The notes under the pieces were generated by a model, which searched no databases, was not told where the DNA came from, and saw only the letters and a program-made list of their open reading frames with translations. 64,000 nucleotides of DNA from Methylococcaceae bacterium (GTDB lineage: Bacteria > Pseudomonadota > Gammaproteobacteria > Methylococcales > Methylomonadaceae). Position 1 is the first letter of the stretch; each line of letters starts with the position of its first letter. The stretch is from the NCBI GenBank assembly GCA_030693065.1, contig JAUYBL010000007.1:204710-268709 (forward strand), written 5' to 3'. The translations under genes were made by a program, and so were the position numbers. Shown here one piece after another: positions 1 through 8,530 of the stretch.

Positions 1-2096
1 TTTACCATGTCGCCGGTTTTAACCGCTTCTCTTGGATCTTTGATAAACGTGTCTGACAAATGCGAGATATGCACCAGGCCATCTTGATGCACGCCAATAT
101 CAACAAAAGCACCGAAGTTAGCAACGTTGGTAACGACACCTTCCAGGCTCATGCCGGGTTGTAGGTCGGTAATTTTTTCGATACCGGCTTTAAATTCGAC
201 GCTTTTAAATTCCGGTCTGGGATCGCGACCCGGCTTTTCAAGTTCTTGCAGAATGTCGGTGACGGTCGGCAAACCAAAATGTTCATCAGTGAAATTGGCG
301 GGATTTAGGCCGCGTAAAAACTGGCTTTGACCCAGCAGATCACGGATGGATTTGCCGGTGCTGCCGATGATAGCTTCTACGACCGGATAAGCCTCCGGGT
401 GAACGGCTGAGGCATCCAGCGGATTGTCACCATTCATCACACGTAAAAATCCGGCCGCCTGTTCATAAGCTTTATCACCCAAACGCGGCACTTTTTTCAG
501 TTGCTTACGGTTAGTAAATGGGCCGTTTTCATCACGGAAGGCAACAATGTTTTCACTGACGCTGGTCGATAAGCCGGACACTTGTTTCAACAATGCCACG
601 GATGCGGTATTTACATCAACACCCACGGCATTTACGCAGTCTTCAACCACAGCATCCAGGCTCTTGGCCAGTTGCACCTGATTAACATCATGCTGATACT
701 GGCCCACGCCAATAGATTTTGGATCGATTTTAACCAACTCTGCGAGCGGATCTTGTAAACGCCGGGCAATAGACACCGCGCCGCGTAACGACACATCAAG
801 ATTAGGGAATTCTTTCGCGGCCAGCTCGGAAGCGGAATACACCGAAGCACCGGCTTCAGAGACGGTAATTTTGGTGAATTTAAGCGCAGCGTGGCGTTTC
901 ATCAAGTCAGCCACCAGTTGATCGGTTTCGCGCGAGCCAGTGCCGTTGCCGATACTGACAAGATCAACATGATGCAGACCAATCAGTTTTGCCAAGGTTT
1001 CGATGGATTCATCCCATTGCTGTTTGGGAGGGTGCGGGTAAATGGTGTTGGTGGCCAATAATTTACCGGTGGCATCGACTATAGCGACTTTAACGCCGGT
1101 ACGTATGCCGGGATCAAGCCCCATTGTCGCTTTAGGCCCGGCCGGGGCTGCCAGTAATAAATCTTTTAAATTGCTGGCAAATACCCGAATCGCTTCCAAC
1201 TCTGCCGCTTCACGTAGCCGCAGCTTTAAATCCAGGTCAATACGGGTAAATAGTTTTATTTTCCAGGCAAACCGCGCAGTTTCAGCCAGCCAGGCATCGG
1301 CCGGTTTAGAGGTATCGGTGACGTTAAGATGCTTGCTGACAAACTGGGCGTAAAGATCGTGTTCGTCTTTCTCTTCCGCGCCGGGTTTTAGATTGATGCT
1401 TAATAAATCTTCATTGCGACCACGAAATAAGGCCAAAGCACGATGTGAAGGAATTTTATTGATGGCTTCTTGATAATCGAAATAATCCTGAAATTTCGCT
1501 GCGGCCTGTTCTTTACCGGCAACCACGGTGGCGTGCAGCATGCCTTTTAGCCAGATGCGTTCGCGCAATTCGGCCAATAATCCGGCATCTTCAGAAATGC
1601 GCTCCATGATGATTTGTCGAGCGCCATCCAGCGCAGCAGCCACATCGGGCACGGCTTTTTCTGCATCAACATAACTTAGTGCAGTTTGTTCGGGGATTAC
1701 GCTGCGATCGTCCAATATCGCATCTGCCAACGGTTCAAGCCCGGCTTCACGAGCAGTTTGCGCCTTGGTGCGGCGTTTGGGTTTATAGGGCAAATATAAA
1801 TCTTCCAACAGCGTTTTGGTATCGGCGTCTTTAATGGCATGTTCCAATTCGGGCGTGAGCTTGCCTTGGCTGCCGATGCTTTCCAAGATGGTTTTTCGTC
1901 GATCGTTAAGTTCTCTTAAATAGCTTAAACGCTCATCCAACATTCTTAATTGCGTGTCATCCAGGCCACCGGTGGCTTCTTTTCTATATCTGGAAATGAA
2001 CGGTACGGTGGAGCCTTCATCTAATAGTGCAACAGCTGCACTGACTTGTTTGCTATTAACAGATAACTCTTCGGCAATACGTTGAATTACATCCAT
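1..2096 (-). CDS. tex: Transcription accessory protein Tex, 5' part (3' end outside window)
   Basis: Reading the minus strand from the ATG at 2096 gives [20 protein letters not shown] and then an open frame of about 698 codons that runs off the left edge. The order fits Tex: N-terminal helical region, YqgF-like RNase H fold ([19 protein letters not shown]), helix-hairpin-helix part ([15 protein letters not shown]), and the start of the S1 RNA-binding domain near the edge ([20 protein letters not shown]). Tex is a cytoplasmic nucleic-acid-binding protein of about 770-790 residues linked to transcription processes, so only roughly the last 80-90 residues are missing. It is transcribed divergently from mmoX and is probably unrelated to methane oxidation. 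Confidence 0.95.
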   Translation of the reverse strand, partial: MDVIQRIAEELSVNSKQVSAAVALLDEGSTVPFISRYRKEATGGLDDTQLRMLDERLSYLRELNDRRKTILESIGSQGKLTPELEHAIKDADTKTLLEDLYLPYKPKRRTKAQTAREAGLEPLADAILDDRSVIPEQTALSYVDAEKAVPDVAAALDGARQIIMERISEDAGLLAELRERIWLKGMLHATVVAGKEQAAAKFQDYFDYQEAINKIPSHRALALFRGRNEDLLSINLKPGAEEKDEHDLYAQFVSKHLNVTDTSKPADAWLAETARFAWKIKLFTRIDLDLKLRLREAAELEAIRVFASNLKDLLLAAPAGPKATMGLDPGIRTGVKVAIVDATGKLLATNTIYPHPPKQQWDESIETLAKLIGLHHVDLVSIGNGTGSRETDQLVADLMKRHAALKFTKITVSEAGASVYSASELAAKEFPNLDVSLRGAVSIARRLQDPLAELVKIDPKSIGVGQYQHDVNQVQLAKSLDAVVEDCVNAVGVDVNTASVALLKQVSGLSTSVSENIVAFRDENGPFTNRKQLKKVPRLGDKAYEQAAGFLRVMNGDNPLDASAVHPEAYPVVEAIIGSTGKSIRDLLGQSQFLRGLNPANFTDEHFGLPTVTDILQELEKPGRDPRPEFKSVEFKAGIEKITDLQPGMSLEGVVTNVANFGAFVDIGVHQDGLVHISHLSDTFIKDPREAVKTGDMV

Positions 2097-2221
2097 CTTG
2101 ATAGGTCTTTAAAGGGTTAAGGTGCGCGCATTGTAGCAGCACAGTTGCAGTTAGTCTTAACGCCGAAAACAGGTTGGTAAAAGCACCCGATATTGCAATG
2201 TTGTACGTGCGAAAACTGGAC

Positions 2222-2276
2222 AGTGTTAAGTAATTGGACACTTTAAAGCGCTGTTTACATTCGTAATATCCAGCGC
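2222..2276. promoter_or_regulatory. Candidate upstream activator sites for the mmoX sigma-54 promoter
   Basis: Two short dyads lie 50-110 bases before the -24 element: AGTGT (2222-2226) / ACACT (2238-2242), and GCGCTG (2248-2253) / CAGCGC (2271-2276). Sigma-54 promoters need an enhancer-binding activator, which for sMMO is MmoR, bound at about this distance. The assignment rests on position and symmetry only; no MmoR consensus was available for comparison. Confidence 0.3.
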
Positions 2277-2328
2277 AAACACCCACAACTTATTGTTTTT
2301 TATCAAAATAATGTCGGCACTGACTGTA

Positions 2329-2344
2329 TGGCATAGCTATTGCA
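2329..2344 (+). promoter_or_regulatory. Sigma-54 (-24/-12) promoter of the sMMO operon
   Basis: TGGCATAGCTATTGCA matches the sigma-54 consensus TGGCAYR-N4-TTGCW with the required spacing between the GG and GC doublets. It lies 125 bases before the mmoX ATG, and the predicted transcript start is near 2355. Sigma-54 control of mmoX with the activator MmoR is known in other methanotrophs and is part of the copper-responsive switch. Confidence 0.85.
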
Positions 2345-2355
2345 CTACTTATCTC

Positions 2356-2431
2356 GAGGTTGTCGTTGGGCCCGGGGAGCAACATTAAGACGTGTTATGA
2401 AATCTCATGTGAGCATAGTAACGACAACCTC
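2356..2431 (+). promoter_or_regulatory. Perfect 12-bp inverted repeat in the mmoX 5' leader
   Basis: GAGGTTGTCGTT (2356-2367) and AACGACAACCTC (2420-2431) are exact reverse complements, 52 bases apart. The left arm begins at the predicted +1, so the mRNA would start with the base of a long stem-loop. About 37 bases, including the AAAAGAGGAGTAG Shine-Dalgarno region, lie between the structure and the mmoX ATG. It may be an mRNA-stabilising 5' stem or a protein-binding site. The structure is seen directly; its role is inferred. Confidence 0.6.
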
Positions 2432-2468
2432 ATGTTTTTAAACAATAAACCAAAAGAGGAGTAGTCAA

Positions 2469-4052
2469 ATGGCTATAAGTACAGCAACAAAAGCTGCAAC
2501 CGATGCATTGGCCGTTAATCGCGCGCCAGTTAGCGTAGGTGCTCAAGAAGTTCACAGATGGTTACAAAGCTTCACTTGGGATTTTGATAAAAATCGAACT
2601 AAATATTCGACTAAATACAAAATGGCCAACGATACCAAAGAGCAATTCAAGCTAATCGCTAAAGAATACGCTCGTATGGAATCGGTTAAAGATGAACGCC
2701 AATTCGGTAGCTTGCAAGATGTGTTGACGCGTGTCGATGCAGCTAATCGCGTACATCCTAAATGGAATGAGTCCATGAAAGTAATTTCTAACTTTCTGGA
2801 AGTGGGCGAGTACAACGCGATTGCTGCAACCGGTATGTTGTGGGATTCAGCGACTGCGCCTGAGCAAAAAAATGGCTATTTAGGCCAGGTAATGGATGAA
2901 ATTCGTCATACCAACCAATGCGGCTACATCAACTATTACTTTGCCAAGCAAGGTCAAGATGCGGCCGGTCATAACGACGCTCGTCGTACTCGTGCTATCG
3001 GTCCGCTGTGGAAAGGCATGAAACGGGTATTCTCGGACGGCTTTATTTCTGGCGATGCGGTTGAGTGCTCAATTAACTTACAGTTGGTCGGCGAAGCTTG
3101 CTTTACCAATCCTTTAATCGTTGCAGTCACCGAATGGGCGTCTGCTAACGGCGATGAAATGACCCCGACTGTGTTCCTGTCTATAGAAACTGACGAGTTG
3201 CGTCACATGGCCAACGGTTACCAAACCGTAGTGTCAATTGCTAACGACGAAGCCGCTTCAAAATATCTGAACACTGACTTGAACAATGCGTTCTGGACTC
3301 AGCAAAAATACTTCACGCCGGTATTAGGCATGATGTTTGAGTACGGCAGTCATTTTAAAGTTGAGCCTTGGGTAAAAACCTGGAACCGTTGGGTATATGA
3401 AGATTGGGGCGGTATCTGGATTGGTCGTTTAGGCAAATACGGTGTTGAATCACCAGCCAGCTTACGCGATGCGAAAAAAGACGCGTATTGGGCACATCAT
3501 GACTTGTTCTTACTGGCTTATGCCTTGTGGCCAACTGGGTTTTTCCGTTTGACTCTGCCAACGGCTGAAGAAGCAGAATGGTATGAAGCCAACTACCCAG
3601 GCTGGTATGACATGTACGGCAAAGTCTACGAAGAATGGCGTGCGCGCGGTTGTGAAGATCCAAGCAGCGGTTTCTTACCCTTGCAATGGTTTGCTGAAAA
3701 CAACCACCCTATTTATATAGATCGCGTTTCACAAGTACCTTTCTGCCCTAGCTACAGCAAAGGCGCCAGCACCTTACGTGTTCTTGAATACAACGGCAAA
3801 AAACATTCATTCAGTGACCAATGGGGCGAACGCATGTGGCTGTCGGAGCCAGAGCGTTATGAATGCCAAAATATTTTTGAACAATATGAAGGCCGTGAAC
3901 TATCAGAAGTAATTGCCGAAGGCCATGGTCTGCGTAGTGACGGTAAGACGTTAATCAGTCAACCGCACACTAACAAAGACGGCAAATTGTGGACTTTAGA
4001 TGACATCAAAAAGATCGGCTGCGTATTTGCTGATCCGTTGAAAGCTCTGTAA
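2469..4052 (+). CDS. mmoX: Soluble methane monooxygenase hydroxylase, alpha subunit MmoX
   Basis: Catalytic subunit of the (alpha beta gamma)2 hydroxylase, which oxidises methane to methanol at a non-haem di-iron centre in the cytoplasm. The protein is 527 residues, as in Methylococcus capsulatus. The iron ligands fall at the canonical numbers: Glu114 (VGEYN), Glu144 and His147 (DEIRH), Glu209 (GEACF), Glu243 and His246 (DELRH). Cys151 and Thr213 of the active-site pocket are also present. A Shine-Dalgarno AGAGGAG lies before the ATG. It is the first gene of mmoXYBZDC, behind the sigma-54 promoter at 2329. The name is certain. Confidence 0.99.
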   Translation: MAISTATKAATDALAVNRAPVSVGAQEVHRWLQSFTWDFDKNRTKYSTKYKMANDTKEQFKLIAKEYARMESVKDERQFGSLQDVLTRVDAANRVHPKWNESMKVISNFLEVGEYNAIAATGMLWDSATAPEQKNGYLGQVMDEIRHTNQCGYINYYFAKQGQDAAGHNDARRTRAIGPLWKGMKRVFSDGFISGDAVECSINLQLVGEACFTNPLIVAVTEWASANGDEMTPTVFLSIETDELRHMANGYQTVVSIANDEAASKYLNTDLNNAFWTQQKYFTPVLGMMFEYGSHFKVEPWVKTWNRWVYEDWGGIWIGRLGKYGVESPASLRDAKKDAYWAHHDLFLLAYALWPTGFFRLTLPTAEEAEWYEANYPGWYDMYGKVYEEWRARGCEDPSSGFLPLQWFAENNHPIYIDRVSQVPFCPSYSKGASTLRVLEYNGKKHSFSDQWGERMWLSEPERYECQNIFEQYEGRELSEVIAEGHGLRSDGKTLISQPHTNKDGKLWTLDDIKKIGCVFADPLKAL

Positions 4053-4066
4053 TCGGTCGCTAATCA

Positions 4067-4106
4067 AGGCATTGTAGGGTGCGCGCAATGCGTACCTACG
4101 ATGCCT
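4067..4106 (+). repeat. Intercistronic hairpin between mmoX and mmoY
   Basis: AAGGCATTGTAGGGTGCGC pairs with GCGTACCTACGATGCCTT across a few loop bases, leaving one bulge and G-U pairs. No T-run follows, so it is not a typical terminator. It resembles the dispersed GTAGGGTG/CACCCTAC palindromes seen elsewhere in the window (12632-12717). It may protect the mmoX message from 3' decay and so set subunit stoichiometry. Confidence 0.6.
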
Positions 4107-4132
4107 TCCAATAATTGTAAAGGAGTTAACTT

Positions 4133-5311
4133 ATGTCAATTGAAGTAAGCGGTGGTAGACGCGGTCTAACTGATCCAGAAATTGCAGCCACAATTTTAGC
4201 GGCAATTCCTGATCAGCCCTTAGAAACGCAACGCAAAATGAATTATTTCGTCACGCCGCGCGGTCGTCGTTTAAACGAATATGAAGTGTTGTGTTGCTAC
4301 ACACAGCCAACCCCGGACTGGATTCCAGGTGGCTTGGATTGGGGTGATTGGACCCAAAAATTCCACGGCGGCAGACCTTCCTGGAGCAACGAATCGACTG
4401 AATTGCACAGCACCGACTGGCACAAACATCGTGACCCTGCATTTCGCTGGCATGCTCTGTATGTGAAAGATAAAGCCGAAGAATGGCGTTATACCGACCG
4501 GTTTTTAAAAGCCTATTCTGCCGACGGCCATGTCCGATCTATTGATCCTGTGTGGCGCGATGAAGTATTGGGCGATTATTTAGGTGCGTTCGGTTTCAGT
4601 GAATATGGCTTATTCAACTCACACTCCTCAGTAGTTCGTGATTGCTTGGGCGATACCCTGCGCATGAGCAGCGCCATGATCGGCTTGGATAAAGTTGATA
4701 ACGCGCAAATGATTCAAGCAGAAAGAACCTTCTTGGCGAAATTAGTTCCCGGCTTTGACGAGTCAACTGATGTGCCTAAAAACGAGTGGACTAAAGGTTC
4801 AATCTATAAAGGCGCCAGAGAAACGGTTGAAGAAATTTGGCAAGGCACTTACGACTGGAACGAGATCTTATTCTCAGGTCACATGGTTTACGATCCGTTA
4901 TTCGGTCAATTTGTCCGTAGAGAATTCTTTTTAAGATTGTCGGCTTACTACGGCGATAACTTAACACCGTTCTTTATCAATCAAATGCAGCTTTATCACT
5001 CACAAACCAAAGGCATTACAACTGACATGTTCCATACGTGTCTGGCAGATGATCCTGAGTTTGGCGACTACAACAAACGCTTGTTGCGCGCGTGGAGTGA
5101 TAAATGGCTACCAAGAACTGTCAACGCACTGAAAGATTTCATGGGAATTTTTGCGAAAATTCCTGAAATTAAAGGTGTGACCAGCAAAGACGCCATCGAG
5201 GCGGCTTTAGAGCGCGTATTTGATGATTGGCAACGCGATTACGCCGATCCAATCGGCTACAAAGTCGATACCTCAGCACTGATTAAAACTGTGTTATCTG
5301 GTCTTAAATAA
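4133..5311 (+). CDS. mmoY: sMMO hydroxylase, beta subunit MmoY
   Basis: Structural beta subunit of the sMMO hydroxylase, 392 residues (about 389 in M. capsulatus). It has the ferritin-like helical fold of the alpha subunit but no iron ligands, and it holds the dimer core. The sequence (ERTFLAKLVPGFDES, GTYDWNEILFSGHMVYDP) is typical of the family. Shine-Dalgarno AAAGGAG lies before the ATG. It is separated from mmoX by the 4067 hairpin and followed 9 bases later by mmoB. Confidence 0.98.
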   Translation: MSIEVSGGRRGLTDPEIAATILAAIPDQPLETQRKMNYFVTPRGRRLNEYEVLCCYTQPTPDWIPGGLDWGDWTQKFHGGRPSWSNESTELHSTDWHKHRDPAFRWHALYVKDKAEEWRYTDRFLKAYSADGHVRSIDPVWRDEVLGDYLGAFGFSEYGLFNSHSSVVRDCLGDTLRMSSAMIGLDKVDNAQMIQAERTFLAKLVPGFDESTDVPKNEWTKGSIYKGARETVEEIWQGTYDWNEILFSGHMVYDPLFGQFVRREFFLRLSAYYGDNLTPFFINQMQLYHSQTKGITTDMFHTCLADDPEFGDYNKRLLRAWSDKWLPRTVNALKDFMGIFAKIPEIKGVTSKDAIEAALERVFDDWQRDYADPIGYKVDTSALIKTVLSGLK

Positions 5312-5320
5312 GGAATTATT

Positions 5321-5746
5321 ATGTCTACAAGTTCAAATGCGTATGGCGCAGGCATCATGGCAAAGACTGGCAAAGCCTTTGCTGATGAGTACTTCGCTGA
5401 AGAAAATCAAGTTGTTCATGAAAGTCATGAAGTGGTTTTAGTGCTGAAAAAATCCGATGAAATGAACTCAGTGGTCGAGGAAATTCTGCTCGGTGATCGT
5501 AAAGCTGACAATCCAACCTTGGTCGTTGAGGACCGTGCCGGTTACTGGTGGCTGAAAGCAACGGGTAAAATTGAAGTCGACTGTACTGAAGTATCTGAGC
5601 TGTTAGGTAAAAACTTCAGTGTCTATGATTTTTTAGTGGATGTGTCTTCAACTATTGGTCGCGCTTATACCTTAGGAGAAACGTTCACCATCACGTCTGA
5701 ATTGATGGGGCTTGATGTCAAATTGAAAGACTTGGAAAAAGCATAG
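5321..5746 (+). CDS. mmoB: sMMO regulatory (coupling) protein B
   Basis: Cofactor-less 141-residue protein that binds the hydroxylase and gates oxygen and substrate access and electron flow. The core (VVHESHEVVLVLKKSDEMNS, EDRAGYWWLKATGKIEVDC, VYDFLVDVSSTIGRAYTLG) matches MmoB throughout. The disordered N-terminal tail reads AGIMAKTG. In M. capsulatus the inactivating truncation falls between Met12 and Gly13, numbered without the initiator Met; here that Gly is Ala. Shine-Dalgarno AAGGAATT precedes the ATG. It sits inside mmoXYBZDC. Confidence 0.98.
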   Translation: MSTSSNAYGAGIMAKTGKAFADEYFAEENQVVHESHEVVLVLKKSDEMNSVVEEILLGDRKADNPTLVVEDRAGYWWLKATGKIEVDCTEVSELLGKNFSVYDFLVDVSSTIGRAYTLGETFTITSELMGLDVKLKDLEKA

Positions 5747-5755
5747 GAGATAACC

Positions 5756-6253
5756 ATGGCAAATATTCATGACAACCCTAACCGTGATGCATGGGTTAAA
5801 AAAATAGCAGCAGCTAACACACTGGCAAACGGCGTTAAGCTTTTAACTGATTTTCGTGCCAAACATTTGAGTCCGTTTAAAACTGATTTTTCTTTAGAAC
5901 TTGACGGTCAATGGATTGAGTTAAAAATTGAAGAAAAAGTGGCCTTGTTAAAACACAAAGAGTTTAACGATACCCAGTTTCTTAACAACTCTGCCACTGG
6001 CGAGAATGCACAAAAAGTGGCCGATGCCGCTGTCGCTAAAATCAATGCAACGACAGATATGTACGAAGCAGAACGCATTCATATCAACTTTAGGTTGGCT
6101 AACAAGCCACCTATCTTACCCGTCAATGTATTCCTAGACGCTGATCGTCAGTTAGGCACCAAGTTAATGGAGCTTAGAAACACTGATTACTACGCATTGC
6201 CGTTAGAGGAGTTACGTAAAGTACGTGGCGTTAAAGTCATTACTTTGCAGTAG
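5756..6253 (+). CDS. mmoZ: sMMO hydroxylase, gamma subunit MmoZ
   Basis: Small peripheral helical subunit of the sMMO hydroxylase, 165 residues (about 170 in M. capsulatus). Recognised by position between mmoB and mmoD and by segments such as NPNRDAWVKKIAAANTL and YALPLEELRKVRGVKVI. A strong Shine-Dalgarno (AGGAGATAACC) precedes the ATG. A hairpin at 6261-6286 follows the stop codon, before mmoD. Confidence 0.97.
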   Translation: MANIHDNPNRDAWVKKIAAANTLANGVKLLTDFRAKHLSPFKTDFSLELDGQWIELKIEEKVALLKHKEFNDTQFLNNSATGENAQKVADAAVAKINATTDMYEAERIHINFRLANKPPILPVNVFLDADRQLGTKLMELRNTDYYALPLEELRKVRGVKVITLQ

Positions 6254-6260
6254 CAATGTG

Positions 6261-6286
6261 GTTGGGTTGGCTTACGCCAGCCCAAC
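6261..6286 (+). repeat. Intercistronic hairpin between mmoZ and mmoD
   Basis: GTTGGGTTGGC, loop TTAC, GCCAGCCCAAC form an 11-bp stem with one G-U pair. No T-run follows, so read-through into mmoDC is expected. It may mark an RNA processing or stabilising point that separates the abundant hydroxylase messages from the regulator and reductase genes. Confidence 0.6.
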
Positions 6287-6321
6287 CTACGTATCCGAAA
6301 TTACCAACAACACGGTGAGCC

Positions 6322-6591
6322 ATGTTAGAGCTATTAAACGCAGAGTCCAACTCCCAACCCCTCGATCTACCAACGATGAATTCTGAACTGACCAAGCTTT
6401 ACGATTCACAGCCCTACACCGCCTATACAGAAGATTTGGAATTTATGTGGCGATGGACCATCTATCAAGACAACAAACTTGTTCAAGAAGGCTGTTCATT
6501 AACCTTAGAAGCCTCAAGGCGTTCTGTGGAACATGTGATGACTTTTTTTAACATGAAACGCCAAAACACCCAGGTTGAACAGGAGCTGTAG
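6322..6591 (+). CDS. mmoD: MmoD, small regulatory protein of the sMMO operon (OrfY)
   Basis: 89-residue protein between mmoZ and mmoC, the fixed position of mmoD/orfY. The C-terminal part (LEFMWRWTIYQDNKLVQEG, SLEASRRSVEHVM-like) is the conserved portion. In other methanotrophs MmoD takes part in the copper switch between sMMO and particulate MMO and binds the hydroxylase; its biochemical action is not settled. It is slightly shorter than the M. capsulatus protein (about 103 residues). mmoC starts 3 bases after its stop codon. Confidence 0.93.
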   Translation: MLELLNAESNSQPLDLPTMNSELTKLYDSQPYTAYTEDLEFMWRWTIYQDNKLVQEGCSLTLEASRRSVEHVMTFFNMKRQNTQVEQEL

Positions 6592-6594
6592 TTA

Positions 6595-7632
6595 ATGGCA
6601 AGTACACATCAGGTCAAAATTATTACCCAGGATGACGAGTCGGTAACATTTGAATGCCGTTCAGATGAAGATGTCATCACCGCCGCAGTGCGCCAGGATA
6701 TTTATTTAATGTCGTCGTGTCGTGAAGGCGGCTGTGCCACTTGCAAAGGTTTTTGCGCTGAAGGCGATTACGTCTTAGGCAAAGTCAGCTCCCAAGCGCT
6801 TCCTTACGAAGAGGAAGAAGCCGGAGAAGTATTGTTATGCCGCTGCTACCCAACCACTGATATTGAAGTGGAAGTTCCCTATACCTATGAGCGGATTTCA
6901 TTTTCCCCAGAAGGTCTGGCTTTTGAGGCAGAAGTCACTGAGCTCTCGCAGATTTCCATCAACGTGATGAAATTACAATTGCGCCGCACCGGTGATGATA
7001 AAACCATTAAGTTTGATTCCGGACAGTTTTTTGATCTGGAAATTCCCGGCACCACAACTACCCGCTCTTATTCACCCGCAAACACGTCCAACAAGCAGGG
7101 CGAGCTGGAGTTTTTGATTCGCATAGTGGATGGCGGTAAGTTTTCGGAATTTTTGAAAAACGGCGCAAAAGTCGGTCAAAAACTGACCGTTAAAGGCCCT
7201 TCAGGGATTTTCGGGCTAAAGGAAAATGGCTTTACTCCACGCTATTTTGTCGCCGGTGGCACAGGCCTCGCGCCTATCTTGTCAATGGTCAGGCGGATGA
7301 AGGAGTGGGAAGAACCACAAAAATGCGTCATTTACTTTGGCGTGAATACCGAAGCAGAGATTTTTCATTTAGACGAACTTGATCAGTTAGCTGCTGAAAT
7401 GCCGACGCTGGAGCTGAGAAACTGCGTGTGGAAATGTACGGATGATTGGCATTGCGAAAAAGGCAGCGTAGTCGATATTTTACGCCGCGATTTGCAAGCG
7501 ACTGGCGCTAAACCCGATCTATATCTATGTGGCCCTCCAGGCATGGTCGATGCCACCTTTGCCGTTTGCGCGGAAATGGGCATCCCCAAAGAGCGCATTT
7601 ATTTGGAAAAATTCTTGCCGAGTGGCTCGTAA
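6595..7632 (+). CDS. mmoC: sMMO reductase MmoC
   Basis: NADH-dependent reductase, 345 residues, that passes electrons from NADH through FAD and a [2Fe-2S] cluster to the hydroxylase. The N-terminal plant-type ferredoxin domain has cluster cysteines at Cys42, Cys47, Cys50 (SSCREGGCATC) and Cys82 (LLCRC). The FAD-binding motif RSYS lies near residue 159, and the NAD domain has GGTGLAPILSM and LCGPPGMVD. It is the last gene of the classical operon; a terminator follows at 7649. Confidence 0.98.
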   Translation: MASTHQVKIITQDDESVTFECRSDEDVITAAVRQDIYLMSSCREGGCATCKGFCAEGDYVLGKVSSQALPYEEEEAGEVLLCRCYPTTDIEVEVPYTYERISFSPEGLAFEAEVTELSQISINVMKLQLRRTGDDKTIKFDSGQFFDLEIPGTTTTRSYSPANTSNKQGELEFLIRIVDGGKFSEFLKNGAKVGQKLTVKGPSGIFGLKENGFTPRYFVAGGTGLAPILSMVRRMKEWEEPQKCVIYFGVNTEAEIFHLDELDQLAAEMPTLELRNCVWKCTDDWHCEKGSVVDILRRDLQATGAKPDLYLCGPPGMVDATFAVCAEMGIPKERIYLEKFLPSGS

Positions 7633-7648
7633 CAACTTAATTCATTGC

Positions 7649-7679
7649 AAAGCCGATCTTCACTAAAAGGTCGGCTTTT
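7649..7679 (+). terminator. Intrinsic terminator after mmoC
   Basis: AAAGCCGATC and GGTCGGCTTTT form a 10-bp stem (one G-U pair) with a 10-base loop and end in TTTT. It lies 17 bases after the mmoC stop codon, so mmoXYBZDC is probably one transcript and the BLUF-to-mmoG group needs its own promoter or read-through. Confidence 0.75.
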
Positions 7680-7747
7680 GTATGTGGACTCAATCAAGAT
7701 TCTGTTACCTAAGAAAGAACATCTAACAATAAAAAAGGGAGTAAGCC

Positions 7748-8173
7748 ATGTCACTAAATTGTTTGGTATACGTCAGCTTAGCCAACCAGGAGATGTCTGA
7801 TAATCACCTGCAAGCCATGCTCAAGAAAGCTCGGGAAAAAAATGAAAAACTCAGCATCACCGGTATGTTGCTATATCGTGATGGCTTTTTTATGCAGGCC
7901 CTGGAAGGTGAGTTAAATGATATTGAAGATTTATTTAAAACCATATCTCAAGATCCTCGCCATCGTGATTTGCTGCTAATTTACAAAAAGCCCATACAAC
8001 AACGAGGCTTTCCCGATTGGACCATGGGCTTTAATAAAATTAGTGATGAGTCGGTTGAAGCTATCGATGGTTACACCAATTTTTTGAAGAATCCAACCCC
8101 GGAATTCTTTAATCAAAAAGCCAGTGAAGCAGAAGCAGTGCTAGACCAATTTAAACATCAACTGTTCTTTTGA
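7748..8173 (+). CDS. BLUF-domain blue-light sensor protein
   Basis: 141-residue protein made almost entirely of one BLUF domain (FAD-binding blue-light photoreceptor). Residues known to form the photoactive flavin hydrogen-bond network are in register: Tyr8 (LVYVS), Asn32 (REKNEK), Gln50 (FFMQALEG) and Trp91 (PDWTMGF). There is no fused output domain, so it would act through a partner. A good Shine-Dalgarno (AAGGGAGTAA) precedes the ATG. It lies between the mmoC terminator and an unknown small gene, in the same direction as the mmo genes. The family call is firm; a link to sMMO rests only on position. Confidence 0.93.
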   Translation: MSLNCLVYVSLANQEMSDNHLQAMLKKAREKNEKLSITGMLLYRDGFFMQALEGELNDIEDLFKTISQDPRHRDLLLIYKKPIQQRGFPDWTMGFNKISDESVEAIDGYTNFLKNPTPEFFNQKASEAEAVLDQFKHQLFF

Positions 8174-8182
8174 GCCGCGGCT

Positions 8183-8530
8183 ATGTCGTTAACCACAACA
8201 TCATTTGAACTGGGACTCAAGGCCGATGACGAACAGTTTCTTAAAGATATGGTTACTCAGCTTGATGAAACAATCAGAAAATTGGTGGTTGAAGAGAAAG
8301 AGCTAATAAACAAAATCGGCACTGTTCGCGTAGAAGAATTAATAGAGTTTTGGAAACAAGAGTTACCCGAGGAAGAAGAGCACTTTTTTAAAATGACACT
8401 GGATTACTGGGACAAAATACTGATTCGTAATTGGGCACGTTCCAAGCGCCTACATCACACTCGGGCCGAGGTGGGGCGCACTTTCATGAAATTGAATTCT
8501 TATAGAGGCATTGATAACAAGCATGAGTAA
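8183..8530 (+). CDS. Small protein of unknown function between the BLUF gene and mmoG
   Basis: 115 residues, highly charged and mostly helical; residues about 15-55 (DEQFLKDMVTQLDETIRKLV, EEKELINKIG) could form a coiled coil. No signal peptide, membrane segment or known motif was recognised. Its frame overlaps the mmoG start by 8 bases (ATGAGTAA), and it starts 9 bases after the BLUF stop codon, so the three genes look like one transcription unit. No clear Shine-Dalgarno is visible (GAGCCGCGGCT), suggesting coupling to the BLUF gene. A partner protein for BLUF or MmoG is possible but speculative. Confidence 0.75.
   Translation: MSLTTTSFELGLKADDEQFLKDMVTQLDETIRKLVVEEKELINKIGTVRVEELIEFWKQELPEEEEHFFKMTLDYWDKILIRNWARSKRLHHTRAEVGRTFMKLNSYRGIDNKHE

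Noticed and set aside
2056-2286. Minus-strand frame of 76 codons upstream of tex
   Set aside because: Overlaps the true tex start in another frame and spans the control region; no protein-like character.
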